Under the pieces are notes generated by a model that was given only the letters and a program-made list of their open reading frames with translations, did not search any database and had not been told where the DNA came from. A program made the translations under genes and the position numbers. Positions 1 through 8,823 of a stretch of 10,466 bases of DNA are shown piece after piece. The stretch is taken from NCBI GenBank assembly GCA_945910975.1, contig CAMDZY010000050.1, forward strand, positions 1 to 10,466, given 5' to 3'. The DNA comes from an uncultured Clostridia bacterium. Lineage in GTDB: Bacteria > Bacillota > Clostridia > Oscillospirales > Oscillospiraceae. Every line of letters begins with the position of its first letter. The first letter of the stretch is position 1.

Positions 1-79
1 TCGTAGTACATTTCTGTTTTTTCGATTACCCCAACTATTGACAAAGAGCCACTTTCGTTTTGATACAGCCCCTTTTTTG
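1..79. other. 3' flank of the surface-protein gene; no gene seen
   Basis: This short stretch lies downstream of the surface-protein stop codon. Read on the minus strand, the stop is followed by an A-run and then GGGGCTGTATCAAAACG (complement of 56-72). No strong stem with a T-run is visible, only about 6 pairs between AAAGGG and CTCTTT, so a classical terminator cannot be claimed. The GGGGCTGT...CAAAA pattern resembles the ends of some insertion sequences (see findings), but the window edge prevents testing. No coding region is supported. Confidence 0.4.
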
Positions 80-3000
80 TTATGCGGTGGTTTGTCGCAG
101 GATGATTTGATTGTGTTCAGAATCCAGCACAAAGGCGAAGCCCTCGTTGGCGCAGATCAGCTTGTGCAGATCCGCCTCGGTCAGGGTGTAGCCCTCCCCT
201 TTTACGGCCACGGTGCCGTCAACCGCCTTTCCGCGCACCAGAATCGTCAGCGGTTCGCGGGTGGCAATGGACTGTTCCAGCGTGAGGAAGAAGTCAACCT
301 CCAGTGCCAATGCGTTGCCGGGCAGGTCAAATTGGGGGCTGAGGTACAGTGTGTGCGCAGTTTCGGCATTATACAGGGCATTGCCATAGCAGATATCCGC
401 CGAATAAGGGTTCAACGCCGCATCGCAGACGTTGTCCTTGACGGTGCCGCCGCTGAGCCGAACGGTGCCGCCGTTTTTGTCCTGGATCCCCGCGCCCTGC
501 GGCGCTTCATTGCCGGAGATCTCGCCGCCGTTTATAATCAACCGGCTGTAAGCACCGGTCAAATAGACCGCGCCGGAGGTTCTGGCATAGTTGCCGGTGA
601 TTTTGCCGCCGTTAAGAATGACGGTGCCATACAGCTGCTCGCTTTTGCTGCTGATGTAGATCGCTGCGCCGTTGGAGGCAGCGGCGCCGTGGTTGCCGGC
701 ATTGCACAAAACGGTGCCGTCGTTGATGGTCAATGTGCCATAATTGACACGGAACATGGAACTGGCAGCGACCATATTATAAAATTTATTGCCATCTATC
801 GTGATATTCTCCAGCGTCAGGTAGCCCGGTTCCTCGTAGCTGGCGTTGCCGTTGCTGAGCACGACCATATAGCCGCTTTGGAAGGTATCGCCACGCATGA
901 CACGCGCGCCATCAATTCCTGCCAGTGACCAGGTTTCTTCCCCGGTGATGTAGACGGTATTGACAATGTAAATCCAGTTCCTGCCGCCCGCTACCGCATT
1001 TTCCTGCAACAGCTGCTTTGCCTTGGCAAAGGTCGCCACTGCGGTCTGTTCGCTCAGGCCATCATTTGCATCGCTGCCGTTCTTGCCGTCAAGGTAAATT
1101 GCAGCGTCCGCGGCAACGGCCTTTTCAAGGACAATGGCGTTATCGCGGAGTGCTTGCAGGTAGATTCCCTGCAGGTCATTTGCTATGTGGAATGCCGCCA
1201 AATCTTCTTTCGTCAGTGTATAGGCATTGCAGCCGGTTACCGGCACGGCACCCGGGCGGAGCAGCGCCAATTCAAATTTCATGCTGCCGCCCACAGTGGA
1301 CAGGGGCGCTTCGGCGATGACGGGTCGATCGACGGTCGCGGTATTGTTCTGGAATATGGCGCCGTCGATCCGCAGCGCGCCTTCTGCTTCGGGGCAAAGC
1401 CGGACGGCAGAGGTGTTGTAGATGCAGATGGCACGTCCCTTGGAGCGTTCCGTTGCCCGGAATGCGCCGGCTCTAAGCCGCGCGGCGGAGTTGAGCAAAA
1501 TCATGGCGTTGACGCTTTCGCAGTCCTCAAATACCGTACCCTGGAACGCAATGGAATTGTTGACGCTGTTGTCGTAGCAAGCGCCGCTGCGCGCGTTTTC
1601 CCCGCCGCAGTTGACGATTTTGCCGCCGTTAAAGCAGAGCGTTGCGATGGCCGAATAGGTGCTGCTGACGGCGGAGGTCGCGTAAAAGCCGGCGGAGAAC
1701 GGATTGGTTCCGGTTGCTCGGCAGTTCTCGATCAAGCCGTCGTTCATGTAAAACGCGGAGTTGGTCTTATTTGTGCTGGTGGAACCGAGGTACACCGCGC
1801 CGTAAGCGGTATTGGCGGTGGTGGTCATATTGCGGATCGTGCCGCCGTTCATATGGACCGTGCCGCCGCCGATATAGATGCAGCTGTAGCCGGTCGTGGT
1901 CGTGTTGTCCGTGAGCAGCGTGCCGTCTTCGATGTTCACGGTCGCGCCCTTGCCGACCTGAATCATGTAGCCGCTCATTTTTTCCTCCGTGCAGCCCTTG
2001 AGGGTGATATTTTCCAGGTTCAGCGTGCCGTTGACCTGCACAATGCAGCCGGCATTGCTGCTGTCGCGGACGAGGTAGGCCGCATCGGAAATATCGCCGA
2101 GCGTCCACGATTCCTCCGTTCCGGCCGGAATGGTTACCGGATTGAGCACGCGGATGCAGCCGGTTTTGCTGCCGGCCAGAAGCTCCCGCGCGCGGTCGAA
2201 GGTCTTCACTGCCTCGGCAGGTGTGGTGCCGCTGTTCTCGTTATCGCCGTTTTTGCCGTCGAGATAGACATCCTCAAACGTGCCGTTGAACCACGCCGCA
2301 TAAAGGTCGGTATCTGCGCAGACGGGGGTGTTGAATTTAAATGCGCTCGTCAATGCGGCATCCGTAAACCATCCGGCGAAGGCATAGCCATCCGGGTGGG
2401 TTGGGTTTGCGGGCTGGTCAATGGTTCTTCCATGGACAACATGCGCAGGTTCGATCTCGCTGCCGCCGTTGGAATGGAACGTCACAGTGTAGACATTATC
2501 TGCCCACGTGGAATACAGTGTGGTGTCACCGGTGATGGGCGTTGCAAAATCAAACGGCGTGGTCATTGCCGCATTGGCATACCAACCGGTCAGGTGCTTG
2601 CCAACGCGTTCGGGCTGCGGAAAATTGCCGGGGTCTACGGCGGTCTGTCCATGCATGACCTGCTGCGCTGCAATTTTGTAGGTGTTGCTGTAGGGATAGG
2701 AGAAGTTGACGGTATAGGTGTTTCGTGCAGAATCAACCTGTACGGTGGTATCGGCCGTGATATTGCTGACCACAAAGAGATTTTGCACATTGGTCACGCT
2801 TGCGCCGTTTGTTGCAGTGGCCGTGGTGGGATGGTAGCCGGTTTGCCCGAGCGCATTAAATGTGACGTACTTTGTGCCCTCTTGCACGGCAATCTCATGG
2901 GTCAAGGTTCCCTCATGGTAGAAATCCAGATTTTCGCCCACAAGCGTCAGCCGATAGGTTGCGGGTGTGGGTGGAACTTCCTGCTCCACCGCCAACACGC

Positions 3001-4243
3001 CGATGGTGAGGTCAGCATCGACCTGAACGGTATACACGCCCGCCTCATTCGGCTGTAAGGGCTGCGTTCCGGCGGTCACGCCGACCAACTCATAGCCCTC
3101 GGCTACGGATACGGTAAACGATAGTTCTTCCCCGGCGCGCACGGTGACGTTTTCGGTCGGTTGGCCGTTGACCAGTGCGGCGGCGTGTTCTGTTTGGAAT
3201 GTGACAGTATATTCCGTGATCTGCTCCGGTTTCAAATTCTCCAAAAGCATAATCATGCGGGCATACTGCGCGCGGGTTCCCTCCCGCTTTGCACCCAGTA
3301 CGACCTGCGAATGCTCGGCAATGCCGGTGATGATGCCGTTGGAAACCGCCCAGGTCATTGCCTGTACGGCATACTTGCTCACCTGGTCAGCATCCGGGAA
3401 CGTGTCCAGAGAAATCAGGTCATTGGAGTTGTAGTCGTTTTGTTCCGCGTAACGGTACAAAAATGCTGCGGTATCTTGCCGTGTGACGGCCTTGCCGGGG
3501 CGGAAGGTGTTGTCTTCGTAGCCATAGGCTATGCCGTTTGCGGCCGCCCAGCTGATTGCATTGGTGTACCAGCGGCCGGCGGCCACATCGGCAAAGTCCG
3601 CTTTCTGCTGTACGGTGGGTCTGCCCGCCAGACGGTACAAAACGGTGACGACCGTTGCACGGTCGAGGACACTGTTGGGCGAAAATTCGGTTTCGGAAAT
3701 GCCCGCCATGAGTCCGCTTGACACGGCAAAGTCAACGGCGGAGTGATACCATCTGCTCGTGTCGACATCTGTAAAGGCAGCGCTGGGGCAGTTGTGCGGA
3801 ATGCTCCCCTCCACATCAAACGCTTGCGCGTCTACCTTTTCCGCGCCGTTATATAAGTTGCCGGGGGCGATATGGAAGCAATAGGTTCCCTCCTCACCGG
3901 AAAAAACGGCGGTAAGTACCGTGGATTCCCCTTCCCCGGTGGACGCCCACACGGCGGTAATGCTTCCGGCCGTGGCGGTGTTGACGGTGCTCACGCCGCT
4001 GCTGCCTGCCGGGGAGGAAGCGCTGACCAGCTGCAAGCCGTCGGGATAGGTCAGCGTAAGGCTGCCGTTGTTGATGGGCTGTGTCGCCGTCAGATTCAGC
4101 GTGAGTGTGCCGCCCTCGGCGGTGATCTGCGCCGAAAGCGTGCGATCGGGTTGTTCATCCGGTTCGGTCGGCGCGGCCATGGCGGGCATGGCCAGCGTGA
4201 GCAGCATGGCCACGGAAAGGAGAACGGAAAGTAATTTTTTCAT
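80..4243 (-). CDS. SLH-domain surface protein with cohesin-like domain, B repeats and two beta-helix modules
   Basis: A 1387-residue exported protein, probably held on the cell wall. Domains in order: signal peptide 1-23 (MKKLL..., hydrophobic core, AMA cleavage); a cohesin-like beta-sandwich at about 36-146 (LTLTYPDGLQLVSA, then GSITAVWAS); three SLH repeats at about 154-338 with DRAT, TRQD and TRAQ motifs; two Ig-like stretches at about 345-504; two InlB/Listeria-Bacteroides-type B repeats at about 508-580 and 584-651 (GWYANAAMTTPFDF, GWFTDAALTSAFKF); and two related right-handed beta-helix modules at 655-1044 and 1045-1387, each opening with YLDGKNG. The SLH family binds pyruvylated wall polymers. 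Adhesion or substrate binding by the helices is inferred. The ATG at 4243 has AAGGA 10 bases upstream and lies 18 bases after the protease stop, so the two genes are very probably cotranscribed. The SLH and B repeats are clear; the cohesin-like call is weaker. No enzymatic motif was recognised. Confidence 0.93.
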   Translation of the reverse strand: MKKLLSVLLSVAMLLTLAMPAMAAPTEPDEQPDRTLSAQITAEGGTLTLNLTATQPINNGSLTLTYPDGLQLVSASSPAGSSGVSTVNTATAGSITAVWASTGEGESTVLTAVFSGEEGTYCFHIAPGNLYNGAEKVDAQAFDVEGSIPHNCPSAAFTDVDTSRWYHSAVDFAVSSGLMAGISETEFSPNSVLDRATVVTVLYRLAGRPTVQQKADFADVAAGRWYTNAISWAAANGIAYGYEDNTFRPGKAVTRQDTAAFLYRYAEQNDYNSNDLISLDTFPDADQVSKYAVQAMTWAVSNGIITGIAEHSQVVLGAKREGTRAQYARMIMLLENLKPEQITEYTVTFQTEHAAALVNGQPTENVTVRAGEELSFTVSVAEGYELVGVTAGTQPLQPNEAGVYTVQVDADLTIGVLAVEQEVPPTPATYRLTLVGENLDFYHEGTLTHEIAVQEGTKYVTFNALGQTGYHPTTATATNGASVTNVQNLFVVSNITADTTVQVDSARNTYTVNFSYPYSNTYKIAAQQVMHGQTAVDPGNFPQPERVGKHLTGWYANAAMTTPFDFATPITGDTTLYSTWADNVYTVTFHSNGGSEIEPAHVVHGRTIDQPANPTHPDGYAFAGWFTDAALTSAFKFNTPVCADTDLYAAWFNGTFEDVYLDGKNGDNENSGTTPAEAVKTFDRARELLAGSKTGCIRVLNPVTIPAGTEESWTLGDISDAAYLVRDSSNAGCIVQVNGTLNLENITLKGCTEEKMSGYMIQVGKGATVNIEDGTLLTDNTTTTGYSCIYIGGGTVHMNGGTIRNMTTTANTAYGAVYLGSTSTNKTNSAFYMNDGLIENCRATGTNPFSAGFYATSAVSSTYSAIATLCFNGGKIVNCGGENARSGACYDNSVNNSIAFQGTVFEDCESVNAMILLNSAARLRAGAFRATERSKGRAICIYNTSAVRLCPEAEGALRIDGAIFQNNTATVDRPVIAEAPLSTVGGSMKFELALLRPGAVPVTGCNAYTLTKEDLAAFHIANDLQGIYLQALRDNAIVLEKAVAADAAIYLDGKNGSDANDGLSEQTAVATFAKAKQLLQENAVAGGRNWIYIVNTVYITGEETWSLAGIDGARVMRGDTFQSGYMVVLSNGNASYEEPGYLTLENITIDGNKFYNMVAASSMFRVNYGTLTINDGTVLCNAGNHGAAASNGAAIYISSKSEQLYGTVILNGGKITGNYARTSGAVYLTGAYSRLIINGGEISGNEAPQGAGIQDKNGGTVRLSGGTVKDNVCDAALNPYSADICYGNALYNAETAHTLYLSPQFDLPGNALALEVDFFLTLEQSIATREPLTILVRGKAVDGTVAVKGEGYTLTEADLHKLICANEGFAFVLDSEHNQIILRQTTA

Positions 4244-4261
4244 TGCGATCCCATCCTTTCT
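4244..4261 (-). promoter_or_regulatory. Short intergenic spacer with ribosome binding site
   Basis: The 18 bases between the protease stop and the surface-protein start contain AAGGA (complement at 4254-4258), 10 bases before the ATG. The sequence AGAAAGGATG recurs before the protease start, so both genes use nearly the same translation signal. The spacer has no room for a terminator or promoter, which supports one transcript. Confidence 0.8.
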
Positions 4262-7200
4262 TTAGCGTAAGCTGTCCGGAACGCAGAGAATTTCCGCGTC
4301 TTGTGTCGGCTGCTCGCTCCACGCGGCGGTGTCCGCCGGCGCGTCGTTGACGCCATCATACCGAATCAGCATGGCGCTTGCCATTTTCGCATTGGCAATG
4401 GCGCCGATGCGGCGGCAGTCGGCAACGGATGTGCCGTCTTCATTCTTTTTTAAGCCGATGCGGTAGACGGTTGCGCCAACGGTGTAATACAGATCGCCGT
4501 CATTGCGGTTGTACAGCAAGCCTTGCGCGTGTCCGGTTTCGGAAGCGCTTACACCGGTGGTGCCATAGGTACTGTAGCTCAGGCCGAAGCCGGTGCTCGT
4601 GGTATAGATCAGGAAGGTGTAGAACCTGCCGCTGCTGCTCACTGCGCCGATATAGTCGGTGGGGACGCCCTTGTAATCCTTGGTGAACATATAGGCAACG
4701 CCGGTCAGCGTGTCGCCCTCCAGCAGGCTTGCAAGGTTGAAATAGTTTACGTTGGTACTGCCAACCGGCATCAGGCACAGCCTTTGCCCACCGGCCAGCA
4801 CGAATCTGTCCAGCGTGGGCGCAACGGTAATGTCACTGAAATTATAGGTGCTGCTAAGCTGCGTACTGTTTTGCACCTGTAATGTTTTGCCGTCAAGCTC
4901 ATACAGTGCGCCGCCCACGTTGCCGTAGATATTTCCGCCGTAATACGCTGCATTTTCCAGCGGCGTGGCAAGGCCGGACACCTTGGTTGCGGTCGCATCG
5001 GAAAGATCTACCGTTGCCCACATCAACGTGTCGTCATTGCCCTGCACCGCAGCATAGACATTGTTGTCCGGTTGATCGTCCGGGTCTTCGATATCGGGAT
5101 CGCCGGTGCCGTCCAGGCTGACGCGGACACTTTTGATATTGCCGGCATAGTCCACGGCGGCCACCACAAATTTTTCGCCCTCAATGCCGTCAAGGCTCAG
5201 CCGTACGGTGGAGCATTCTCCCATGGCCGACTGGGCAACGCCGGTGCGCGTCAGGGCGGTTTTGCCGGTGCTGTCAAACAAAATCACCGCAGCAAGATTG
5301 CGTGTATCCTCGGCTTCCACGGTTAGGTAGTCGCTTCCGCCAAACAGGCTCTTTTCATAGTGAACCGAATGAATGGTGGGAATGGTGTTGTCGATGGTGA
5401 CGGTCGTTGTCCAGCTTGCGCCCTTGCCCAAGGCATCCTCGCGCAAGAAGCGTTGGCCCTGTGCATCAACACCGGTGTACAGCTCCGGCGCGGCGGTGCA
5501 GGTCACGTTGACAACCGTGCCATCCGGCAGCGGGTTGCCCGCTGCGTCCGTTCCCAGCCAACCTCTGGAATTGCTGCCCAGCTTCACTCTGGAGGTTGTC
5601 CCCTGCCATGTGTTGCTGCTTGACTGGTAGTACGCCGCCGTGGGCGCGGTGAAGGTCTGCCAGTAGACCTCGCCGGTTTCGGCGTTGGTGATGCTGGTTT
5701 TCATCTGCGCCGCGTTGCGGATCATGGACGGACAGGCCTGATACAGGCTGTTGCCGTTGATGGCGGACAGGACATAATTCTGCTCGTGGCTGAAATTGTC
5801 CTCGTCGGCATACAGGTTGAAGCCAAAGACGTAAGCCGTGCTGCTGCCGGACAGACGCTGGGTCAGCATATTGACCTGATTGTCCGAACTGATGTAGCTG
5901 TTGTCCGGATCCAAGCCGTAGAAATGCTCCACCAACTCGGTACGATCAAACATGGATGCGTCTGTGAAATTGCCGTAGAACGCCAAAAACGGAACCGTCA
6001 AATCACACGCGCCAAACAGGCGCACATAGCCCTCTACATAGCCGCCGTTGGGCGTATGGTCGGCAAAATACTGCCGGTCTTCTTCGGACAAGGTGATGGT
6101 GACGGAAAGCCTTGTGCTGCCGTTTGCATCCACGGGAATCTTGGCCGATGCGGTGTCGGCGCTGCCGCCCACCAGCTTGCGCAGCAGCAGGTAGATGTCC
6201 GCAGAATCCACTGCGCCGTCTTCGTTGAGGTCTGCTGTCGAGCGCTGCTCCTCGGTCAAATCGGAAAGACCGGCAACATAGTCGCTGAGCCGCTGCGCAT
6301 CGTCCCGGTCGACCTTGCCGTCTGCGTTGAAGTCATAGAGGTAATCTGCATTGTCTGCGACAACCGTGACGGTTGGATGCAAGGCGGTTTCGTGGGTACT
6401 CATATATTGGCTGCCGTCGATGCGCACGATCTTCGGCGTCAGGGTTTGCACCTCGGAATAATAGGTCAGCTCCTGTCCGGTCAGATTTTGGACGAAAAAG
6501 GAGAAGCTGTAGCTGCCGACTTGCGCCGCGTCATCGCCAAGCTCTGCCTTGACTTTGCCGTCTGCGCCGCCGTCCATCAGGAGATAGGCAGGTGTCCGGA
6601 GAGCTTTGGCCACATTGGCCAGACCGGCGCCTTGCTGCCGCACGCTATAGGGCAACTCCGATTCCGGGTCTGTCAGCGGTGTTGCGGTGGACATCAGCAG
6701 GCTTTGCACCAGCGCGCGTTGGCTCAAGCCGGTTTTTTCCGCCAGATCGTTCTCGCGGACGTACTGTGCGACCACTGCACTCTGGCCGGCAACAGACGGT
6801 GCGGACATGGAGGTGCCGCTGTTGATGCCGTAGCCGCCGTTGACGGTGGAGTAGATATTGCCGCCGGGTGCGGTGATTTCGGGCTTGATGGCAAGATTGC
6901 CCGTTGTTCCCCAAGAGCTGAAATCGCCCATTGTATAGCCGTCGGGGTTGTCCATGGTGAGGATATTTTTTGTGATCCGTGCCGTGCCGGTAGCGGAAAC
7001 GGCAAAGATCGCAGCTGCGTCGCGCTGTGCGATGCAGGCACAGGGGATGGTGGCCGTGGAGCCGGAAAGGGTCATGTTGAATGTACCCGGTATATTGTTA
7101 TAAATGATGCAGGCCGCCGCACCGGCTTGCTCGGCCGCAACGTGCTTTTCCGCAAAGGTCTGTCCGCCACGGGAAACAAAGACGATTTTCCCTGCTACGT

Positions 7201-8791
7201 CCAGCCCGTCATAGGCCGCCGGCGCGCCGTATTTGTCCTCGTCCGCCTCGTCATTGGGATCGCCAAGGAACACATATTCCAGCTCCCGGCCGGATGCATC
7301 GGCTGTGGTGTCCAGCGTAGCCCACGGTCTGTTTTGCCCGCTGCCGCCGTCATTCACGACCAGCTTGACACCGGAGAAGATGCCCCCGACGCCCGTGACG
7401 CTTGTGTTGACCGCTGCAGCGACGGTGAAGGCATTGGTGTAAGAGCCGGACGCGCCGCCGGTCTGCATACTGACATCCTCGGCGTAGTTCAGTCCCTGTC
7501 CGTCGGCGTAGCTGTTTTGCGACCAATAGCCACCGTTGCCGGCGGAGAATGTGACCACGGTGTCCATGTTGGCAAGGTTGTCCATAATGGTGTCGATGTA
7601 GGCAACGCCTGCATAGCTGTTGCCGGGAACCGATGCGCCGATGCTCAGGTTGACGGCATCGCAGTCGAGTGCAATGGCGTCCTCGATGGCCAGCATATAA
7701 TCATCGGCATATGCGCCGCCGCCCTTGCCAAAGACCTTCATGGTCAAAATCTGCGCATCCGGTGCAACACCGACCACGCCGTTTTCCTGCGGAACAAACG
7801 CAACCGCGCCGTTATCGGCGACCTGCTTAACATAGCGGTTGGCCGTTGCGATGCCGGAAACGTGCGTGCCGTGGTCGCCCTGCGTGTCGTTGTCATGGGT
7901 GATGTCCAGATTTTCATCGATATAGTTGAAGGCAAACGCCAGCTTTTCGTTGTGATACACATCGTCCGCGCACAGTGTGTTGCCCTGCTTCGCCCAGATC
8001 TCATAAGCATGAAGTCCCGGAAGCACCTGCGCAAGGGTCGTTTTGTCCAGCAGATTATAGTCGGACACCTTTTTGCTGTTTTCGATCGCGGTCAGCTCCA
8101 GACTATAGCGAAATGCATCGGCGTCAAAAGACGGGTGGTCGGAATCCAGACCGGTATCGATGATCGCGATCCTGCTGCCTGCGCCGGAGAAGCCAAGCGA
8201 CCAAGCCGTCTGCGCGCCGACCATGCCGGTGGCGGTGAGGGTGTTTGGCTCTGCGGTTTCATTTTCCATAATCTCATAGCGCGGGACAAGGTACACGCCC
8301 GTCACTTCATCGCCGTATGTATCGGAAAGATAAGACTCCAGCTTGTCCAAATCGCCGTATTGCACGGTTGCGGTGAATGCGTTGGCGACCATGGTCAGAT
8401 TGGAACGCAGATGAAAGGTGCCGTTGGTGATGACGTTGGCAACGATCTGTTTGGCCAGCTCGTTCTGCGTCTGCTTGAGCGATTGCATATACGCCATCGC
8501 CTGCTTATTGCTTTGGACGCCCTTGGTGGAGTAACCGCGCTCCACCGCAGAGGGCTGGGAGAGTGCCACAAAGATGCGAACTGTGTCCGTCGGTGCATAT
8601 TGGCTTTCCTCTGCGGGCGCTTTTGTCAGGTCTGTGCCGACAATCGCATCGGCGCTAAGCATAGAGGCGTCTACCGGCGTGAGTGGCAACGGCGTTGTGC
8701 CGCTTGCAAGCACGATCCCGGAGAACACCGGCAGCAGCAACGCCAAAATCAGCACAACGGCCAAAAGACCTGCGTGCTTGTGTTGTTTCAT
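4262..8791 (-). CDS. Secreted subtilisin-family (S8) protease with PA domain, internal dockerin and propeller-like C-terminus
   Basis: A 1509-residue exported serine endopeptidase of the large lactocepin/C5a-peptidase-like type. Layout: signal peptide at about 1-30; I9-like prodomain at about 68-172; S8 catalytic domain at about 200-730 with Asp212 (IAIIDTGLD), His307 (GDHGTHVSG), oxyanion Asn419 (SAGN) and Ser661 (GTSMSAP); a PA-type insert at about 465-605 (GKIVFVSRGG, AGAAACIIYNN) between Asn419 and Ser661; Fn3-like domain at about 755-935; dockerin-like module at about 814-876 inside it, with loops Asp820-Asp831 and Asp854-Asp865; Ig/Fn3-like domains to about 1230; and a propeller-like C-terminus at about 1243-1480. 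All catalytic residues are present, so it should be active. There is no LPXTG tail, SLH repeat or late membrane segment, so surface retention probably needs a partner, plausibly the downstream SLH protein. The ATG has AAGGA 9 bases upstream. Substrate unknown; protein or peptide breakdown outside the cell is inferred. Confidence 0.95.
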   Translation of the reverse strand: MKQHKHAGLLAVVLILALLLPVFSGIVLASGTTPLPLTPVDASMLSADAIVGTDLTKAPAEESQYAPTDTVRIFVALSQPSAVERGYSTKGVQSNKQAMAYMQSLKQTQNELAKQIVANVITNGTFHLRSNLTMVANAFTATVQYGDLDKLESYLSDTYGDEVTGVYLVPRYEIMENETAEPNTLTATGMVGAQTAWSLGFSGAGSRIAIIDTGLDSDHPSFDADAFRYSLELTAIENSKKVSDYNLLDKTTLAQVLPGLHAYEIWAKQGNTLCADDVYHNEKLAFAFNYIDENLDITHDNDTQGDHGTHVSGIATANRYVKQVADNGAVAFVPQENGVVGVAPDAQILTMKVFGKGGGAYADDYMLAIEDAIALDCDAVNLSIGASVPGNSYAGVAYIDTIMDNLANMDTVVTFSAGNGGYWSQNSYADGQGLNYAEDVSMQTGGASGSYTNAFTVAAAVNTSVTGVGGIFSGVKLVVNDGGSGQNRPWATLDTTADASGRELEYVFLGDPNDEADEDKYGAPAAYDGLDVAGKIVFVSRGGQTFAEKHVAAEQAGAAACIIYNNIPGTFNMTLSGSTATIPCACIAQRDAAAIFAVSATGTARITKNILTMDNPDGYTMGDFSSWGTTGNLAIKPEITAPGGNIYSTVNGGYGINSGTSMSAPSVAGQSAVVAQYVRENDLAEKTGLSQRALVQSLLMSTATPLTDPESELPYSVRQQGAGLANVAKALRTPAYLLMDGGADGKVKAELGDDAAQVGSYSFSFFVQNLTGQELTYYSEVQTLTPKIVRIDGSQYMSTHETALHPTVTVVADNADYLYDFNADGKVDRDDAQRLSDYVAGLSDLTEEQRSTADLNEDGAVDSADIYLLLRKLVGGSADTASAKIPVDANGSTRLSVTITLSEEDRQYFADHTPNGGYVEGYVRLFGACDLTVPFLAFYGNFTDASMFDRTELVEHFYGLDPDNSYISSDNQVNMLTQRLSGSSTAYVFGFNLYADEDNFSHEQNYVLSAINGNSLYQACPSMIRNAAQMKTSITNAETGEVYWQTFTAPTAAYYQSSSNTWQGTTSRVKLGSNSRGWLGTDAAGNPLPDGTVVNVTCTAAPELYTGVDAQGQRFLREDALGKGASWTTTVTIDNTIPTIHSVHYEKSLFGGSDYLTVEAEDTRNLAAVILFDSTGKTALTRTGVAQSAMGECSTVRLSLDGIEGEKFVVAAVDYAGNIKSVRVSLDGTGDPDIEDPDDQPDNNVYAAVQGNDDTLMWATVDLSDATATKVSGLATPLENAAYYGGNIYGNVGGALYELDGKTLQVQNSTQLSSTYNFSDITVAPTLDRFVLAGGQRLCLMPVGSTNVNYFNLASLLEGDTLTGVAYMFTKDYKGVPTDYIGAVSSSGRFYTFLIYTTSTGFGLSYSTYGTTGVSASETGHAQGLLYNRNDGDLYYTVGATVYRIGLKKNEDGTSVADCRRIGAIANAKMASAMLIRYDGVNDAPADTAAWSEQPTQDAEILCVPDSLR

Positions 8792-8800
8792 GCACGTTCA

Positions 8801-8805
8801 TCCTT
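8801..8805 (-). promoter_or_regulatory. Ribosome binding site of the protease
   Basis: AAGGA on the minus strand, 9 bases before the ATG at 8791. A second ATG overlapping the AGGA is out of frame with the protease, so this site fixes the start at 8791. The hydrophobic signal peptide beginning there agrees. Confidence 0.75.
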
Positions 8806-8823
8806 TCTGGTTTTGTGAAAAAG

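Noticed and set aside
38..66. A plus-strand TTGACA at 38-43 as a promoter
   Set aside because: The hexamer 17 bases on (TGATAC) matches the -10 consensus at only 2/6, and nothing on the plus strand downstream is a credible gene.
1154..3058. A 634-codon plus-strand open frame antisense to the surface protein, plus a 296-codon one at 38-928
   Set aside because: Same reasoning: antisense shadows of repeat-rich coding sequence with no start signal or domain.
5786..8818. A 1010-codon open frame on the plus strand, antisense to the protease
   Set aside because: It is fully antisense to a gene with intact catalytic motifs and a signal peptide. It has no ribosome site or recognisable domain, and its composition (rich in V, A, G, H, C, I) is typical of the complement of a biased coding strand.
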